From NCBI GenBank assembly GCA_019119305.1, contig DWXH01000035.1, positions 1 to 62,112 on the forward strand: DNA of 62,112 nt. Reading direction: 5' to 3'. Positions 17,853 through 25,862 of the stretch are shown here, in pieces (positions within the stretch are counted from its first letter, which is position 1; the number at the start of each line of letters is the position of its first letter). Position numbers and translations under genes: made by a program. Below the pieces are notes generated by a model. That model worked only from the letters and a program-made list of their open reading frames with translations. It did no database searches and was not told where the DNA came from. This DNA comes from Candidatus Alistipes merdigallinarum (lineage in GTDB: Bacteria > Bacteroidota > Bacteroidia > Bacteroidales > Rikenellaceae).

Positions 17853-19103
17853 ATGAATACTATCCACGTCAATATCGGAGGCATCGGATTTTCTCTAGAA
17901 GAGGAGGGGTATCGTCTTTTAAAGGAGTATCTGGTTCAGCTCGAAGTCCGGCTTCACGAAAATCCGGACAGAAAAGAAATTATATCTGATATAGAAGCTC
18001 GCATCTGCGAGCTGATTCTCGACGAACAGAGCCCCGAAAACATTGTCTCGGCCCCACGAATCAAAGAGATCATCAGACAACTCGGGCTTCCGGACGGTGC
18101 GGCAGGTTCTTCGGACGACAAGTGTGCTCCTCAACAAACCGAATATTCCAAAGAGACGCTCACCAAACGCCTCTACCGCAATCCGGACGGTGCCAAAATC
18201 GGTGGCGTGTGTAGCGGTCTTGCAACCTACTTTCAAATAGAACCGACGATCATCCGTCTTCTATTTTGTTCCCCGTTACTGCTGCTGATCTGCGTCAGCG
18301 TCATTCCGGTCATCAACATGCTTTGCCCCTTCTTTGGTGTTATGATTTCTGTAAGTATCTTGCTCTACCTGATTCTTTGGTTCGCAGTTCCTAAAGCATG
18401 CACCCCCCGGCAAAAACTCGAAATGACCGGATCTCCAATCACGGTTGCCTCCATCAGCCAAACACTCAGCAGCGATTTGTACGACAGTGGCGACTCTTCT
18501 TCAAAGAGTCGCCGCAGCGCTCCGATCATAGCCGAACTTCTCTACACGACTGGACGTATCGTACTGTTCTGCCTTAAAGCGTTCATGTTAGTCATTGCGA
18601 TCGTCTTAAGTTTGATCGCCCTATTCGCTGGCATAGCATTTATCGCATTCATAATCGGTCTGTTGGTTTTCAACGTATCGTGGGAGCATCCTCTGGTATT
18701 GCCTCTGTTGTTGCCTTTGATCGTACTGCTCCCTACCGCCACGATCGTTTATCTGATTTTGAGGTGGTTGTTCAAGGCACCGAAACGAGACAAAACCTTT
18801 TCTATATTAACGGGTATCTGGATTCTGATTTTGATCTATTTCGGTATAGCTCTTCTGAAAGAGTACCCAAAGATCGAGAGCTGGCTCGAAAATGACGGAA
18901 TAGAATGGTATTTCGAACGGTTCCGGCAACAGAATTCATCCGTAATCGATCTACCGGAAAACACAACGGGAAGCTCTCCGATTGTTACACCAACGGTCAC
19001 TGATGATTCAATAACATCCGGTTCCCCGGTTGCCACAACAGCTGCTCCAACAGCAAGCGACACAATAAAGCCGGAAACAAATACAGAACTTTTAACCAAC
19101 TAA
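17853..19103 (+). CDS. PspC-domain membrane protein (large, multi-spanning)
   Basis: The 416-residue protein has the same N-terminal domain as the first PspC gene (MNTIHVNIGGIGFSLEEEGYRLLKEYLVQLEVRL), then a PspC segment (KIGGVCSGLATYFQIEPTIIRLL) with two hydrophobic helices. Three to four more membrane segments follow between about 235 and 355. The tail of about 65 residues is Ser/Thr-rich and polar. The start at 17853 is preferred because it aligns with the paralogue. An ATG at 17829 would overlap the padR end by 11 bases. It probably works with the small PspC protein in envelope homeostasis. Confidence 0.82.
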   Translation: MNTIHVNIGGIGFSLEEEGYRLLKEYLVQLEVRLHENPDRKEIISDIEARICELILDEQSPENIVSAPRIKEIIRQLGLPDGAAGSSDDKCAPQQTEYSKETLTKRLYRNPDGAKIGGVCSGLATYFQIEPTIIRLLFCSPLLLLICVSVIPVINMLCPFFGVMISVSILLYLILWFAVPKACTPRQKLEMTGSPITVASISQTLSSDLYDSGDSSSKSRRSAPIIAELLYTTGRIVLFCLKAFMLVIAIVLSLIALFAGIAFIAFIIGLLVFNVSWEHPLVLPLLLPLIVLLPTATIVYLILRWLFKAPKRDKTFSILTGIWILILIYFGIALLKEYPKIESWLENDGIEWYFERFRQQNSSVIDLPENTTGSSPIVTPTVTDDSITSGSPVATTAAPTASDTIKPETNTELLTN

Positions 19104-19110
19104 TCGAATT

Positions 19111-19476
19111 ATGGAAATCATCTCAGATAAATCTTCTCGCAAGAGCAAAAAAATCTCATTCAACCGTGCTCGGAATACATACATCGGCTCCGTACTGATC
19201 CTTGCCAGCATCATTTGGCTACTGCGTAATTTCGACATACTTCCTCCCGACATATTCGATGCGATCTTCTCTTGGCCGATGCTGGTAATCCTGATCGGAG
19301 GCTATCTGCTCGCGATGCGACAATACGTCACAGGCGGCATTGTTACCTTCGTAGGTCTCCTGCTCTTCCTGATCCGGACGTTCCATTTCCACTTCCCCAT
19401 GGACAAGATTTTCGTTCCTCTGCTACTCTTCTGCACCGGAATCGCCTTTCTTGTTTCCATCCGGAACAAAGAGTAA
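19111..19476 (+). CDS. LiaF-like / DUF5668 four-helix membrane protein
   Basis: The 121-residue protein has a short basic N terminus and four hydrophobic helices: YIGSVLILASIIWLLRNF, SWPMLVILIGGYLLAM, GGIVTFVGLLLFLI and VPLLLFCTGIAFLVS. The pattern matches the LiaF N-terminal transmembrane domain (DUF5668), often found with PspC and PadR genes. It follows the large PspC gene by 7 bases and ends the envelope-stress operon. An inverted repeat at 19480-19512 follows directly. Confidence 0.78.
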   Translation: MEIISDKSSRKSKKISFNRARNTYIGSVLILASIIWLLRNFDILPPDIFDAIFSWPMLVILIGGYLLAMRQYVTGGIVTFVGLLLFLIRTFHFHFPMDKIFVPLLLFCTGIAFLVSIRNKE

Positions 19477-19479
19477 ACC

Positions 19480-19512
19480 TTTCATGAGATAAAAAAACCG
19501 GTCCTCATGAAA
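19480..19512. repeat. 9-bp perfect inverted repeat between the PspC operon and pfkA
   Basis: TTTCATGAG and CTCATGAAA flank a 15-base loop that contains a run of seven A. It starts three bases after the LiaF-like stop codon and ends about 20 bases before the pfkA -7 element. It could end the upstream operon or be an operator at the pfkA promoter. No U-tract follows, so simple intrinsic termination is not clear. Confidence 0.45.
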
Positions 19513-19531
19513 TCCGCTTCACAATAATTAC

Positions 19532-19539
19532 TACTTTTG
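19532..19539 (+). promoter_or_regulatory. -7 element (TACTTTTG) for pfkA
   Basis: Full TAnnTTTG match 39 bases before the pfkA start codon. There is no good TTTG about 19 bases upstream, where the inverted repeat ends. Confidence 0.5.
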
Positions 19540-19577
19540 TGGCGAAGAAAAACGATAAAATCAGAGGAGGTTGATTT

Positions 19578-20558
19578 ATGGAAGGAAAACAATGTATAGG
19601 AATTCTGACCTCTGGAGGCGATGCTCCGGGAATGAATGCAGCGATCCGCGCCGTAACCCGTACCGCGATCTATAACGGCTTCGAGGTAAAAGGGATCATG
19701 AGAGGCTATAAAGGATTGATTTCGGACGAAATCATACCGTTTCAGACCGAAAACGTCAGCAACATCATCCAGCACGGAGGAACCATCCTGAAGACTGCAC
19801 GGAGCGAAGAGTTCCGCACGGCTGAGGGACGTAAAACCGCATACGAAAACATCAAGAAGCACGGCATTACGGCATTAGTCGTAATCGGAGGCGACGGTTC
19901 GCTTACGGGAGCCCGCATCTTCGCTACCGAATACAACTTCCCGATCGTCGGTGTCCCCGGCACGATCGACAACGACCTGTTCGGCACCGATACGACCATC
20001 GGTTACGACACCGCACTGAATACGATTGTCGAGGCTGTCGATAAAATCAGGGATACGGCAACATCCCACGAACGGATCTTCTTCATCGAAGTAATGGGGC
20101 GTGAAGCGGGTTTTCTGGCCCTGAACGGTGCCATCGCTTCGGGAGCCGAAGCCGCCATCATTCCCGAAATTGCCACCGAGGTCGACCAGTTGGGCGAATT
20201 TATCCAACACGGTTTCCGTAAATCAAAAAACAGCAGTATTGTCTTAGTGGCTGAAAGCGAGCTGACCGGTGGAGCCATGGGATTGGCCGAACGGGTCAAA
20301 AATGAGTTCCCGCAATACGATGTCCGAGTTACGATTCTCGGGCACATACAACGGGGTGGTTCCCCAACTGCAACTGATCGTATTCTTGCCAGTCGAATGG
20401 GAGAAGCTGCTATATACGCCCTGCTCGAAGACCAACGAAATGTCATGATCGGCATACAGAACGACGAGTTGGTTTACATTCCATTCAGCAAGGCGATCAA
20501 AAACCAAAAACCCATCAAACACGAACTTCTGAATACACTGAAAACGCTGTCGATTTAA
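19578..20558 (+). CDS. pfkA: ATP-dependent 6-phosphofructokinase
   Basis: The 326-residue enzyme phosphorylates fructose 6-phosphate in glycolysis. The N terminus has [16 protein letters not shown]. The nucleotide site reads GGDGS at 104-108 and the substrate loop PGTIDND at 127-133. The Gly residues in these two motifs (107 and 128) match the ATP-dependent type; PPi-dependent enzymes have Asp and Lys there. The length matches bacterial PfkA. An AGAGGAGG stretch 8 bases before the ATG resembles a Shine-Dalgarno site, which is unusual for this phylum. A terminator-like hairpin follows at 20597. Confidence 0.97.
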   Translation: MEGKQCIGILTSGGDAPGMNAAIRAVTRTAIYNGFEVKGIMRGYKGLISDEIIPFQTENVSNIIQHGGTILKTARSEEFRTAEGRKTAYENIKKHGITALVVIGGDGSLTGARIFATEYNFPIVGVPGTIDNDLFGTDTTIGYDTALNTIVEAVDKIRDTATSHERIFFIEVMGREAGFLALNGAIASGAEAAIIPEIATEVDQLGEFIQHGFRKSKNSSIVLVAESELTGGAMGLAERVKNEFPQYDVRVTILGHIQRGGSPTATDRILASRMGEAAIYALLEDQRNVMIGIQNDELVYIPFSKAIKNQKPIKHELLNTLKTLSI

Positions 20559-20596
20559 TAACACAACAGGTCTTCTTATAAGAACCTGATGATTTC

Positions 20597-20617
20597 AAAA
20601 AACCATCCGGTTTTTTT
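20597..20617. terminator. rho-independent terminator after pfkA
   Basis: AAAAAACC, a 4-base loop, then GGTTTTTTT form an 8-bp stem with a run of seven T beginning inside the stem. It works on paper in both directions. A second palindrome, TTCTTATAAGAA, lies just upstream at 20572-20583. Confidence 0.75.
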
Positions 20618-20676
20618 ATTACTTTTACGTGCATCAATACAACAAATCGGCATTATCAACTCTTCTATTATTACAT

Positions 20677-21600
20677 ATGGGACACCACGATCATCACAAT
20701 CACCACCACATTCACTCGATCGACCATTTGAACCGGGCCTTTCTGATCGGCATACTGCTGAATCTGATATTCGTTATCGTCGAACTTACGGCAGGATTAT
20801 TTTTGGACTCGATCGCCCTGATCTCCGACGCGGGACACAATCTGAGCGATGTGATCAGCCTCGTTGTCTCGCTATTTGCATTCCGTCTGGCACGATTAAA
20901 ACCGACTCCTCACTACACGTACGGATACAAAAAGAGTACGGTTCTGGCCTCGCTGTTCAATGCCTGTATCCTATTGGTCGCGGTCGGTGCCATTTTAATG
21001 GAAAGCTTTGATAAACTGCGGAATCCACAACCCATTGCAGGAAACAGCATCGCATGGGTGGCAGGAGTAGGCATCCTCGTCAACGCTTTCACGGCTTGGC
21101 TCTTCCTCAAGGACAGGAAACATGACCTGAATGTCAAAGGAGCCTTCCTGCACATGGCGGCCGACACGTTAGTTTCGGTCGGAGTGGTCATCTCCGGAAT
21201 CATCATCTCCCATACGGGATGGTACATTATCGACCCGCTGATCGGTATCATCATTTCAGTCGTCATTCTGATTTCGAGCATCCGTCTGTTGCATGACAGT
21301 CTTCGACTCTCTTTGGATGGAGTTCCTGCAGGTATCGACATCGAACAACTTCGTCTACGGTTACAGAAAAGTGATCCCCGCATTCAGGAAATTCATCACC
21401 TGCACGTCTGGGCCATCAGCACCACCGAAAACTCTCTGACCGCACATATCGTTACGGAGGATATACAACACGCTGCCGAGATCAAACATACCCTGCACGA
21501 GCGACTGAAACAGGAGGGCATCCTTCATGCAACGCTGGAATTCGAACGTCCGGAAGAGACCTGTGACGCTCCGGAATGCGACTGCGGAAGAGAGCATTAA
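20677..21600 (+). CDS. cation diffusion facilitator (zinc/cadmium/cobalt exporter, CzcD-like)
   Basis: The 307-residue exporter opens with a His-rich metal-binding segment (GHHDHHNHHHIH), then six membrane helices with the CDF signature LDSIALISDAGHNLSD (helix II) and HMAADTLVSVG (helix V). A ferredoxin-like cytoplasmic C-terminal domain (VHHLHVWAIST-like) and a Cys/His-rich end (CDAPECDCGREH) follow. The paired HxxxD and DxxxD motifs fit Zn and related metals. The start at 20677 puts the His cluster at the N terminus; the longer frame from 20629 overlaps the likely promoter region. An inverted repeat with a terminator-like core follows. Confidence 0.92.
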   Translation: MGHHDHHNHHHIHSIDHLNRAFLIGILLNLIFVIVELTAGLFLDSIALISDAGHNLSDVISLVVSLFAFRLARLKPTPHYTYGYKKSTVLASLFNACILLVAVGAILMESFDKLRNPQPIAGNSIAWVAGVGILVNAFTAWLFLKDRKHDLNVKGAFLHMAADTLVSVGVVISGIIISHTGWYIIDPLIGIIISVVILISSIRLLHDSLRLSLDGVPAGIDIEQLRLRLQKSDPRIQEIHHLHVWAISTTENSLTAHIVTEDIQHAAEIKHTLHERLKQEGILHATLEFERPEETCDAPECDCGREH

Positions 21601-21628
21601 CCCACATTTTTCGTTTGGTTACCCACAT

Positions 21629-21652
21629 ACCGAGGGGTCATTTCGGTTTTTT
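21629..21652 (+). terminator. terminator-like hairpin after the CDF exporter, nested in a larger inverted repeat
   Basis: ACCGA, a 9-base loop, TCGGT and a T run form a short terminator. It is enclosed by perfect 9-base arms TTTGGTTAC (21614-21622) and GTAACCAAA (21653-21661). The outer right arm touches the tRNA promoter region, so the structure separates the two transcription units. Confidence 0.5.
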
Positions 21653-21667
21653 GTAACCAAAAAAATT

Positions 21668-21697
21668 TTTGCTTTATCGTTTTTTTGATTATCTTTG
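21668..21697 (+). promoter_or_regulatory. promoter of tRNA-fMet
   Basis: TTTG (21668-21671), 18 bases, TATCTTTG (21690-21697). Near-consensus Bacteroidetes promoter with the mature tRNA beginning 11 bases after the -7 element. Confidence 0.75.
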
Positions 21698-21707
21698 CAC
21701 TGCAAAT

Positions 21708-21780
21708 CGCGGGGTGGAGCAGTTGGCAGCTCGTTGGGCTCATAACCCAAAGGTCGGAGGTTCGAGTCCTCCCCCCGCTA
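21708..21780 (+). tRNA. initiator tRNA-fMet (anticodon CAT)
   Basis: The 73-base cloverleaf folds fully: acceptor CGCGGGG with CCCCGCT, D stem GAGC/GCTC, anticodon stem TTGGG/CCCAA around CTCATAA, T stem GGAGG/CCTCC with loop TTCGAGT, discriminator A. The unpaired first acceptor position (C1 against U72) and the three G-C pairs at the base of the anticodon stem are initiator hallmarks and exclude elongator Met or Ile-lysidine tRNAs. The 3' CCA is not encoded. A strong promoter precedes it and a hairpin follows at 21790. Confidence 0.95.
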
Positions 21781-21789
21781 CTAAGAAAG

Positions 21790-21829
21790 AGAGCAATGTA
21801 TTCGGTGAGGGTGCATTGCTCTTTTGTTT
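21790..21829 (+). terminator. terminator after tRNA-fMet
   Basis: AGAGCAATG and CATTGCTCT form a 9-bp stem with a 15-base loop, followed by TTTTGTTTT. It begins 10 bases after the tRNA. Confidence 0.75.
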
Positions 21830-22072
21830 TATGCCGCTGAAGCCTTCTCAAAAAAGTCGATCCCGACTGTCGAGTGACAAATCGGCGATATTTCTCTCCC
21901 CCCGGCTCCGCCTCTACTCCATCCTCTGCTTTCATCCTCACAACCTTATCCGGCAAACGACCGAACCCCGCAACAGCTCCGACAACCCACCTCACACACC
22001 TACCCTTCCTGCGACCACTGCTACCACTCTTGTCACTCCACCCCCGCCTGCACTTATCTACCCTCTCTCCGC
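21830..22072. other. pyrimidine-rich gap between tRNA-fMet and rmlB
   Basis: The plus strand is C/T-rich. No gene, RNA or clear terminator was recognised in it. It lies downstream of rmlB, which reads towards it. Confidence 0.4.
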
Positions 22073-23134
22073 CTATCGGTTGTGATACATACTTTCATAA
22101 TACTGACGATAGGCCCCCGAAGTAACATCGTCTAACCACTCCTGATTTTCGAGATACCACGAGACTGTCTTTTCGATACCCTCCTCGAAACAGAGTTGCG
22201 GTTTCCATCCCAATTCGCGCTGAAGTTTGCTGCTGTCGATGGCATACCGCAAATCGTGACCGGCTCGATCCGTAACATAGGTGATCAACCGCTCGCTCGT
22301 ACCTTCGGGTCTGCCCAACTGCCGATCGACCTCCTTGATAAGGACACGGATCAGATCGATGTTCTTCCATTCGTTGTTACCCCCGATGTTGTAGGTCTCG
22401 GCAATCCTGCCCCGGTGGAAAATCAGATCGATCGCCCGCGCATGATCCTCCACGTAGAGCCAGTCGCGGACATTTTCGCCCTTCCCGTAGACAGGCAGCG
22501 GACGACCATGCCGAATATTATTGATAAACAGGGGGATCAGCTTTTCCGGAAACTGATACGGCCCGTAATTGTTCGAACAGTTCGTCACGATCGTAGGCAT
22601 ACCGTACGTATCATGAAAGGCCCGGACAAAGTGGTCCGAAGATGCTTTGCTCGCCGAATAGGGGCTGTGCGGATCGTATTTGGTCGTCTCCTGAAAAAGC
22701 GTTCCGTCGAAATCCAATGCCCCGTACACCTCATCGGTAGAGATGTGATAGAACCGTTTCCCTTCGTAATCGCCGTTCCAATACTCTTTGGCCACTTGCA
22801 ACAGCGTGAGTGTTCCCAACACATTGGTCCGCGCAAACACAAACGGATCCTTGATCGAACGATCGACATGACTCTCCGCCGCAAGATGGATCACTCCGTC
22901 GATCTTGTAGGTTGCAAACACCTCCTGCATCTTGTCGTAGTCGCAAATATCCGCCCGCACGAACCGATAATTGGGCTTGTGCTCAATATCGCGCAGATTT
23001 GCCAGATTACCGGCATAAGTCAATTTATCGAGATTAATGATACAGTAGTCCAGATACTTGTTCACCAACAACCGCACCACATGCGAACCGATAAAACCCG
23101 CACCTCCGGTCACCAACAGATTCCTTTTTCCCAT
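22073..23134 (-). CDS. rmlB: dTDP-glucose 4,6-dehydratase
   Basis: The 353-residue short-chain dehydrogenase-fold enzyme converts dTDP-glucose to dTDP-4-keto-6-deoxyglucose. It has the NAD motif VTGGAGFIGSHVVRLL, the ISTDEVYGAL motif with catalytic Asp-Glu, YSASKASSDH (YxxxK) and the C-terminal NIGGNNEWKN. The length is normal. It is last in an operon ordered rmlA-rmlC-rmlD-rmlB, about 50 bases after rmlD. The product feeds dTDP-L-rhamnose for surface glycans. Confidence 0.97.
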   Translation of the reverse strand: MGKRNLLVTGGAGFIGSHVVRLLVNKYLDYCIINLDKLTYAGNLANLRDIEHKPNYRFVRADICDYDKMQEVFATYKIDGVIHLAAESHVDRSIKDPFVFARTNVLGTLTLLQVAKEYWNGDYEGKRFYHISTDEVYGALDFDGTLFQETTKYDPHSPYSASKASSDHFVRAFHDTYGMPTIVTNCSNNYGPYQFPEKLIPLFINNIRHGRPLPVYGKGENVRDWLYVEDHARAIDLIFHRGRIAETYNIGGNNEWKNIDLIRVLIKEVDRQLGRPEGTSERLITYVTDRAGHDLRYAIDSSKLQRELGWKPQLCFEEGIEKTVSWYLENQEWLDDVTSGAYRQYYESMYHNR

Positions 23135-23184
23135 AATTTTTCCTATTCGTAATCAAACAACAGGGTACCTTCCGCTCCTTCTCT

Positions 23185-24048
23185 CTATTTTTTCAACACG
23201 CCAAGACGATCAAGACAGATCCGGAGCGAATCCCGCCAATAGGGAATCTTCTGCCGGAACGTACGCTTAAACTTCGTCTTGTCGAGCACCGAATAGGCTG
23301 GACGCTCCACATCAGAAGGATACTCCTCGCTGCGACACGGTGAGACCTCGCAGGAAGCACCACTCATCCGGGCAATCTCGCACGCAAAATCGAACCACGA
23401 GCAGACCCCTTCGTTACTGAAATGATAGATGCCCTCTTCGCCGTGACACACCTCACTCTCGACAAGCGACCGGATCGTCCGAGCCAAATCACCCGCATAG
23501 GTAGGAGTCCCAACCTGATCAAAAACCACCTTCACCTGTTTCTGCTCCGACATCAGCCGCAACATCGTCTTCACGAAATTGTTTCCATACTCCGAATAGA
23601 GCCACGCCGTACGGAGAATCAGGTAGCGACATCCGCTTTGGATAACCGCCCGCTCTCCTGCCTGTTTTGTTCGACCGTAGGCCCCCAACGGAGCAACCGG
23701 ATCCTCCTCCCGATAGGGAAGGTTTCCCGATCCGCCGAAAACATAATCGGTCGATATATGCACCAACAATGCTCCGCATCTCTGTGCCGCCCGGGCAAGA
23801 TACTCTACCGCTTCCCGATTGATGCGGTCCGCCACAGGCTCCTCTTTCTCTGCCCGATTGACCTGCGTGTATGCCGCACAATTAATCACCACATCAACAC
23901 GATGCTCATCCACAAACCGATCGACAGCCGCCCGGTCGGTAATATCCACCTCTGCAACATCCGTAAAGAGGTAACAGCAATCCGAATCCTCCACAACCCG
24001 ACGCAGACTACGGCCCAACTGTCCATTGGCTCCGGTCACCCAGATCAT
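23185..24048 (-). CDS. rmlD: dTDP-4-dehydrorhamnose reductase
   Basis: The 287-residue NADPH-dependent reductase makes the last step to dTDP-L-rhamnose. It begins MIWVTGANGQLGRSL, contains ISTDYVFGG and YGRTKQAGE (YxxxK), and ends with a substrate-binding domain including RPAYSVLDKTKF. The start at 24048 is chosen because it matches family N termini and avoids overlap with rmlC; an in-frame ATG at 24069 would add seven residues and overlap rmlC by 11 bases. Confidence 0.96.
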   Translation of the reverse strand: MIWVTGANGQLGRSLRRVVEDSDCCYLFTDVAEVDITDRAAVDRFVDEHRVDVVINCAAYTQVNRAEKEEPVADRINREAVEYLARAAQRCGALLVHISTDYVFGGSGNLPYREEDPVAPLGAYGRTKQAGERAVIQSGCRYLILRTAWLYSEYGNNFVKTMLRLMSEQKQVKVVFDQVGTPTYAGDLARTIRSLVESEVCHGEEGIYHFSNEGVCSWFDFACEIARMSGASCEVSPCRSEEYPSDVERPAYSVLDKTKFKRTFRQKIPYWRDSLRICLDRLGVLKK

Positions 24049-24058
24049 TTTCGTATCG

Positions 24059-24634
24059 TTACTCCGCATAATAATCCCTCCCGTAATCGAACAACTCCGA
24101 AACTTCGGCCAATAACGGATGCTTTTTATCTTTTTCGGAAAGAATCATGTCTTCCGGTTTCAATCGCCAATCGATTCCAAGCGCAGGGTCGTCCCACGCA
24201 ATAGCTCCTTCACACTGCGGGGCATAGAAGTTATCGCACTTATACTGAAATAAGGCCTCATCGCTCAGCACAGAGAATCCGTGAGCGAAGCCTCTCGGAA
24301 TAAAAAGTTGCCGTTTGTTCTCCCCCGTAAGCTCCACGGCAACGCTACGTCCGAAAGTCGGAGATCCGCGACGAATATCTACCGCCACATCCAAAACCCG
24401 ACCGCTGACGACCCGGACCAACTTACTCTGTGCGAATGGGGGCAACTGGAAGTGCAATCCGCGCAAAACGCCGTAGCGGGACTTCGACTCATTATCCTGT
24501 ACAAACCGAACCGGACGCACCGCCGCATCGAAATCGCGTTGCGAAAAGCTCTCAAAAAAATAGCCCCGCTCGTCTCCGAAAACCTTCGGTTCCAAAATCA
24601 CCACACCCTCTATTTCGGTCTTTATCACATTCAT
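24059..24634 (-). CDS. rmlC: dTDP-4-dehydrorhamnose 3,5-epimerase
   Basis: The 191-residue cupin-fold epimerase acts between RmlB and RmlD. Motifs are FGDERGYFFESFSQRDF, VLRGLHFQLPPFAQSKLVRV (with the catalytic His), DVAVDIRRGSPTFG, FIPRGFAHGFSVLSDEA and WDDPALGIDW. Size and motif order are standard. It sits 10 bases before rmlD and about 65 bases after rmlA. Confidence 0.97.
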   Translation of the reverse strand: MNVIKTEIEGVVILEPKVFGDERGYFFESFSQRDFDAAVRPVRFVQDNESKSRYGVLRGLHFQLPPFAQSKLVRVVSGRVLDVAVDIRRGSPTFGRSVAVELTGENKRQLFIPRGFAHGFSVLSDEALFQYKCDNFYAPQCEGAIAWDDPALGIDWRLKPEDMILSEKDKKHPLLAEVSELFDYGRDYYAE

Positions 24635-24698
24635 TTTTCTTCTACTCTAATCTGTCCCTCGATTCTCTTTCTCAAAATAGATTGTCAACGCTGTCTTT

Positions 24699-25580
24699 TC
24701 ATCTGCCCTTCTCGACCAACCGCAGCAGATACTGCCCGTAGGGATTGTTACTCATCGTCCGGGCAACTGATCGTAGCGTGTCCTCCGTGATCCACCCTTT
24801 ACGAAAAGCGATCTCCTCGAGACAGGCGATTTTCAGGCCCTGCCGTTTCTCCAAAACTTCGACATAGATCGAGGCCTCGGAGAGCGAATCGTGCGTTCCC
24901 GTATCCAACCATGCGAACCCCTGTCCAAGCACCCCCACTTTCAAATCGCCATCTTGCAGAAACTGCTGATTAACCGCGGTAATCTCCAACTCCCCACGCG
25001 CCGAAGGACGTATCGTCTTCGCGATCTCGACTACACGATTCGGATAGAAGTAGAGCCCGACGACCGCATAGTTCGATTTCGGATGTTCGGGTTTCTCCTC
25101 GATCGAAAGGCAATTTCCCTCCCGATCGAACTCCGCTACGCCATAACGTCCGGGATCATCGACCCGATAACCGAAAACCGTTGCCTTTTGTTCCTCTGCT
25201 GCGGTTCGGACAGCCTCATGCAGCAGTTCGTCAAATCCGACTCCCTGAAAGATATTATCTCCGAGTACCAGACAAACCGCATCCGATCCGATGAAATCGG
25301 CACCGATCAGGAAGGCCTGCGCCAATCCATCCGGCGAAGGCTGCTCCGCATAGGTGAACTGCACTCCGTAATCCGAGCCATCGCCCAACAGACGACGGAA
25401 AGCAGGCAAATCCTGCGGGGTAGAGATCACGAGAATCTCCCGAATCCCCGCACGCATCAATACCGAAATCGGATAGTAGATCATCGGCTTGTCGTAAACG
25501 GGCAACAACTGCTTGCTCACCCCTTTAGTCACCGGATACAACCGGGTACCCGATCCTCCTGCAAGAACAATTCCTTTCAT
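24699..25580 (-). CDS. rmlA: glucose-1-phosphate thymidylyltransferase
   Basis: The 293-residue nucleotidyltransferase makes dTDP-glucose. It starts [37 protein letters not shown], the full signature, and contains [18 protein letters not shown] and [13 protein letters not shown]. The start at 25580 is chosen from the signature; the open frame extends 10 codons further upstream without family support. It heads the rml operon. No clear promoter was seen in the 282 bases shared with the divergent glycosidase. Confidence 0.97.
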   Translation of the reverse strand: MKGIVLAGGSGTRLYPVTKGVSKQLLPVYDKPMIYYPISVLMRAGIREILVISTPQDLPAFRRLLGDGSDYGVQFTYAEQPSPDGLAQAFLIGADFIGSDAVCLVLGDNIFQGVGFDELLHEAVRTAAEEQKATVFGYRVDDPGRYGVAEFDREGNCLSIEEKPEHPKSNYAVVGLYFYPNRVVEIAKTIRPSARGELEITAVNQQFLQDGDLKVGVLGQGFAWLDTGTHDSLSEASIYVEVLEKRQGLKIACLEEIAFRKGWITEDTLRSVARTMSNNPYGQYLLRLVEKGR

Positions 25581-25807
25581 AATTCGATCCTTCCAAACGG
25601 AAAACAGCATCCGTTTTCAATCCAATGTCGAAAGTACTCCGTTTTTTCGGTCTTTCCAAACATCTGCCGCCATAATCGACCTCTTTTCAGACCATCAAAT
25701 TTTCTTGCCGTACCGACAATCTTCTGCCTATTGCCTTTCTCGCTTAATCCACCGAACGATTCTTCAAAATTTCAGGTACTATACACCAGACGACCCTCGC
25801 CTCCGAA

Positions 25808-25838
25808 TTTGAAAAATCGCGACAATCACCTATTTTTG
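25808..25838 (+). promoter_or_regulatory. promoter of the beta-propeller glycosidase
   Basis: TTTG (25808-25811), 19 bases, TATTTTTG (25831-25838). Consensus Bacteroidetes promoter ending 24 bases before the ATG at 25863. Confidence 0.75.
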
Positions 25839-25862
25839 TTCACACATAAAACTACTCATTCC

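Noticed and set aside
22196-23152. 318-codon open frame on the plus strand
   Set aside because: Antisense shadow of rmlB; no signal, domain or promoter.
24891-25862. Long open frame continuing upstream of the beta-propeller glycosidase
   Set aside because: It is antisense to rmlA, encodes low-complexity Arg/Ile-rich sequence, and a consensus promoter lies at 25808-25838 just before the signal peptide start at 25863.
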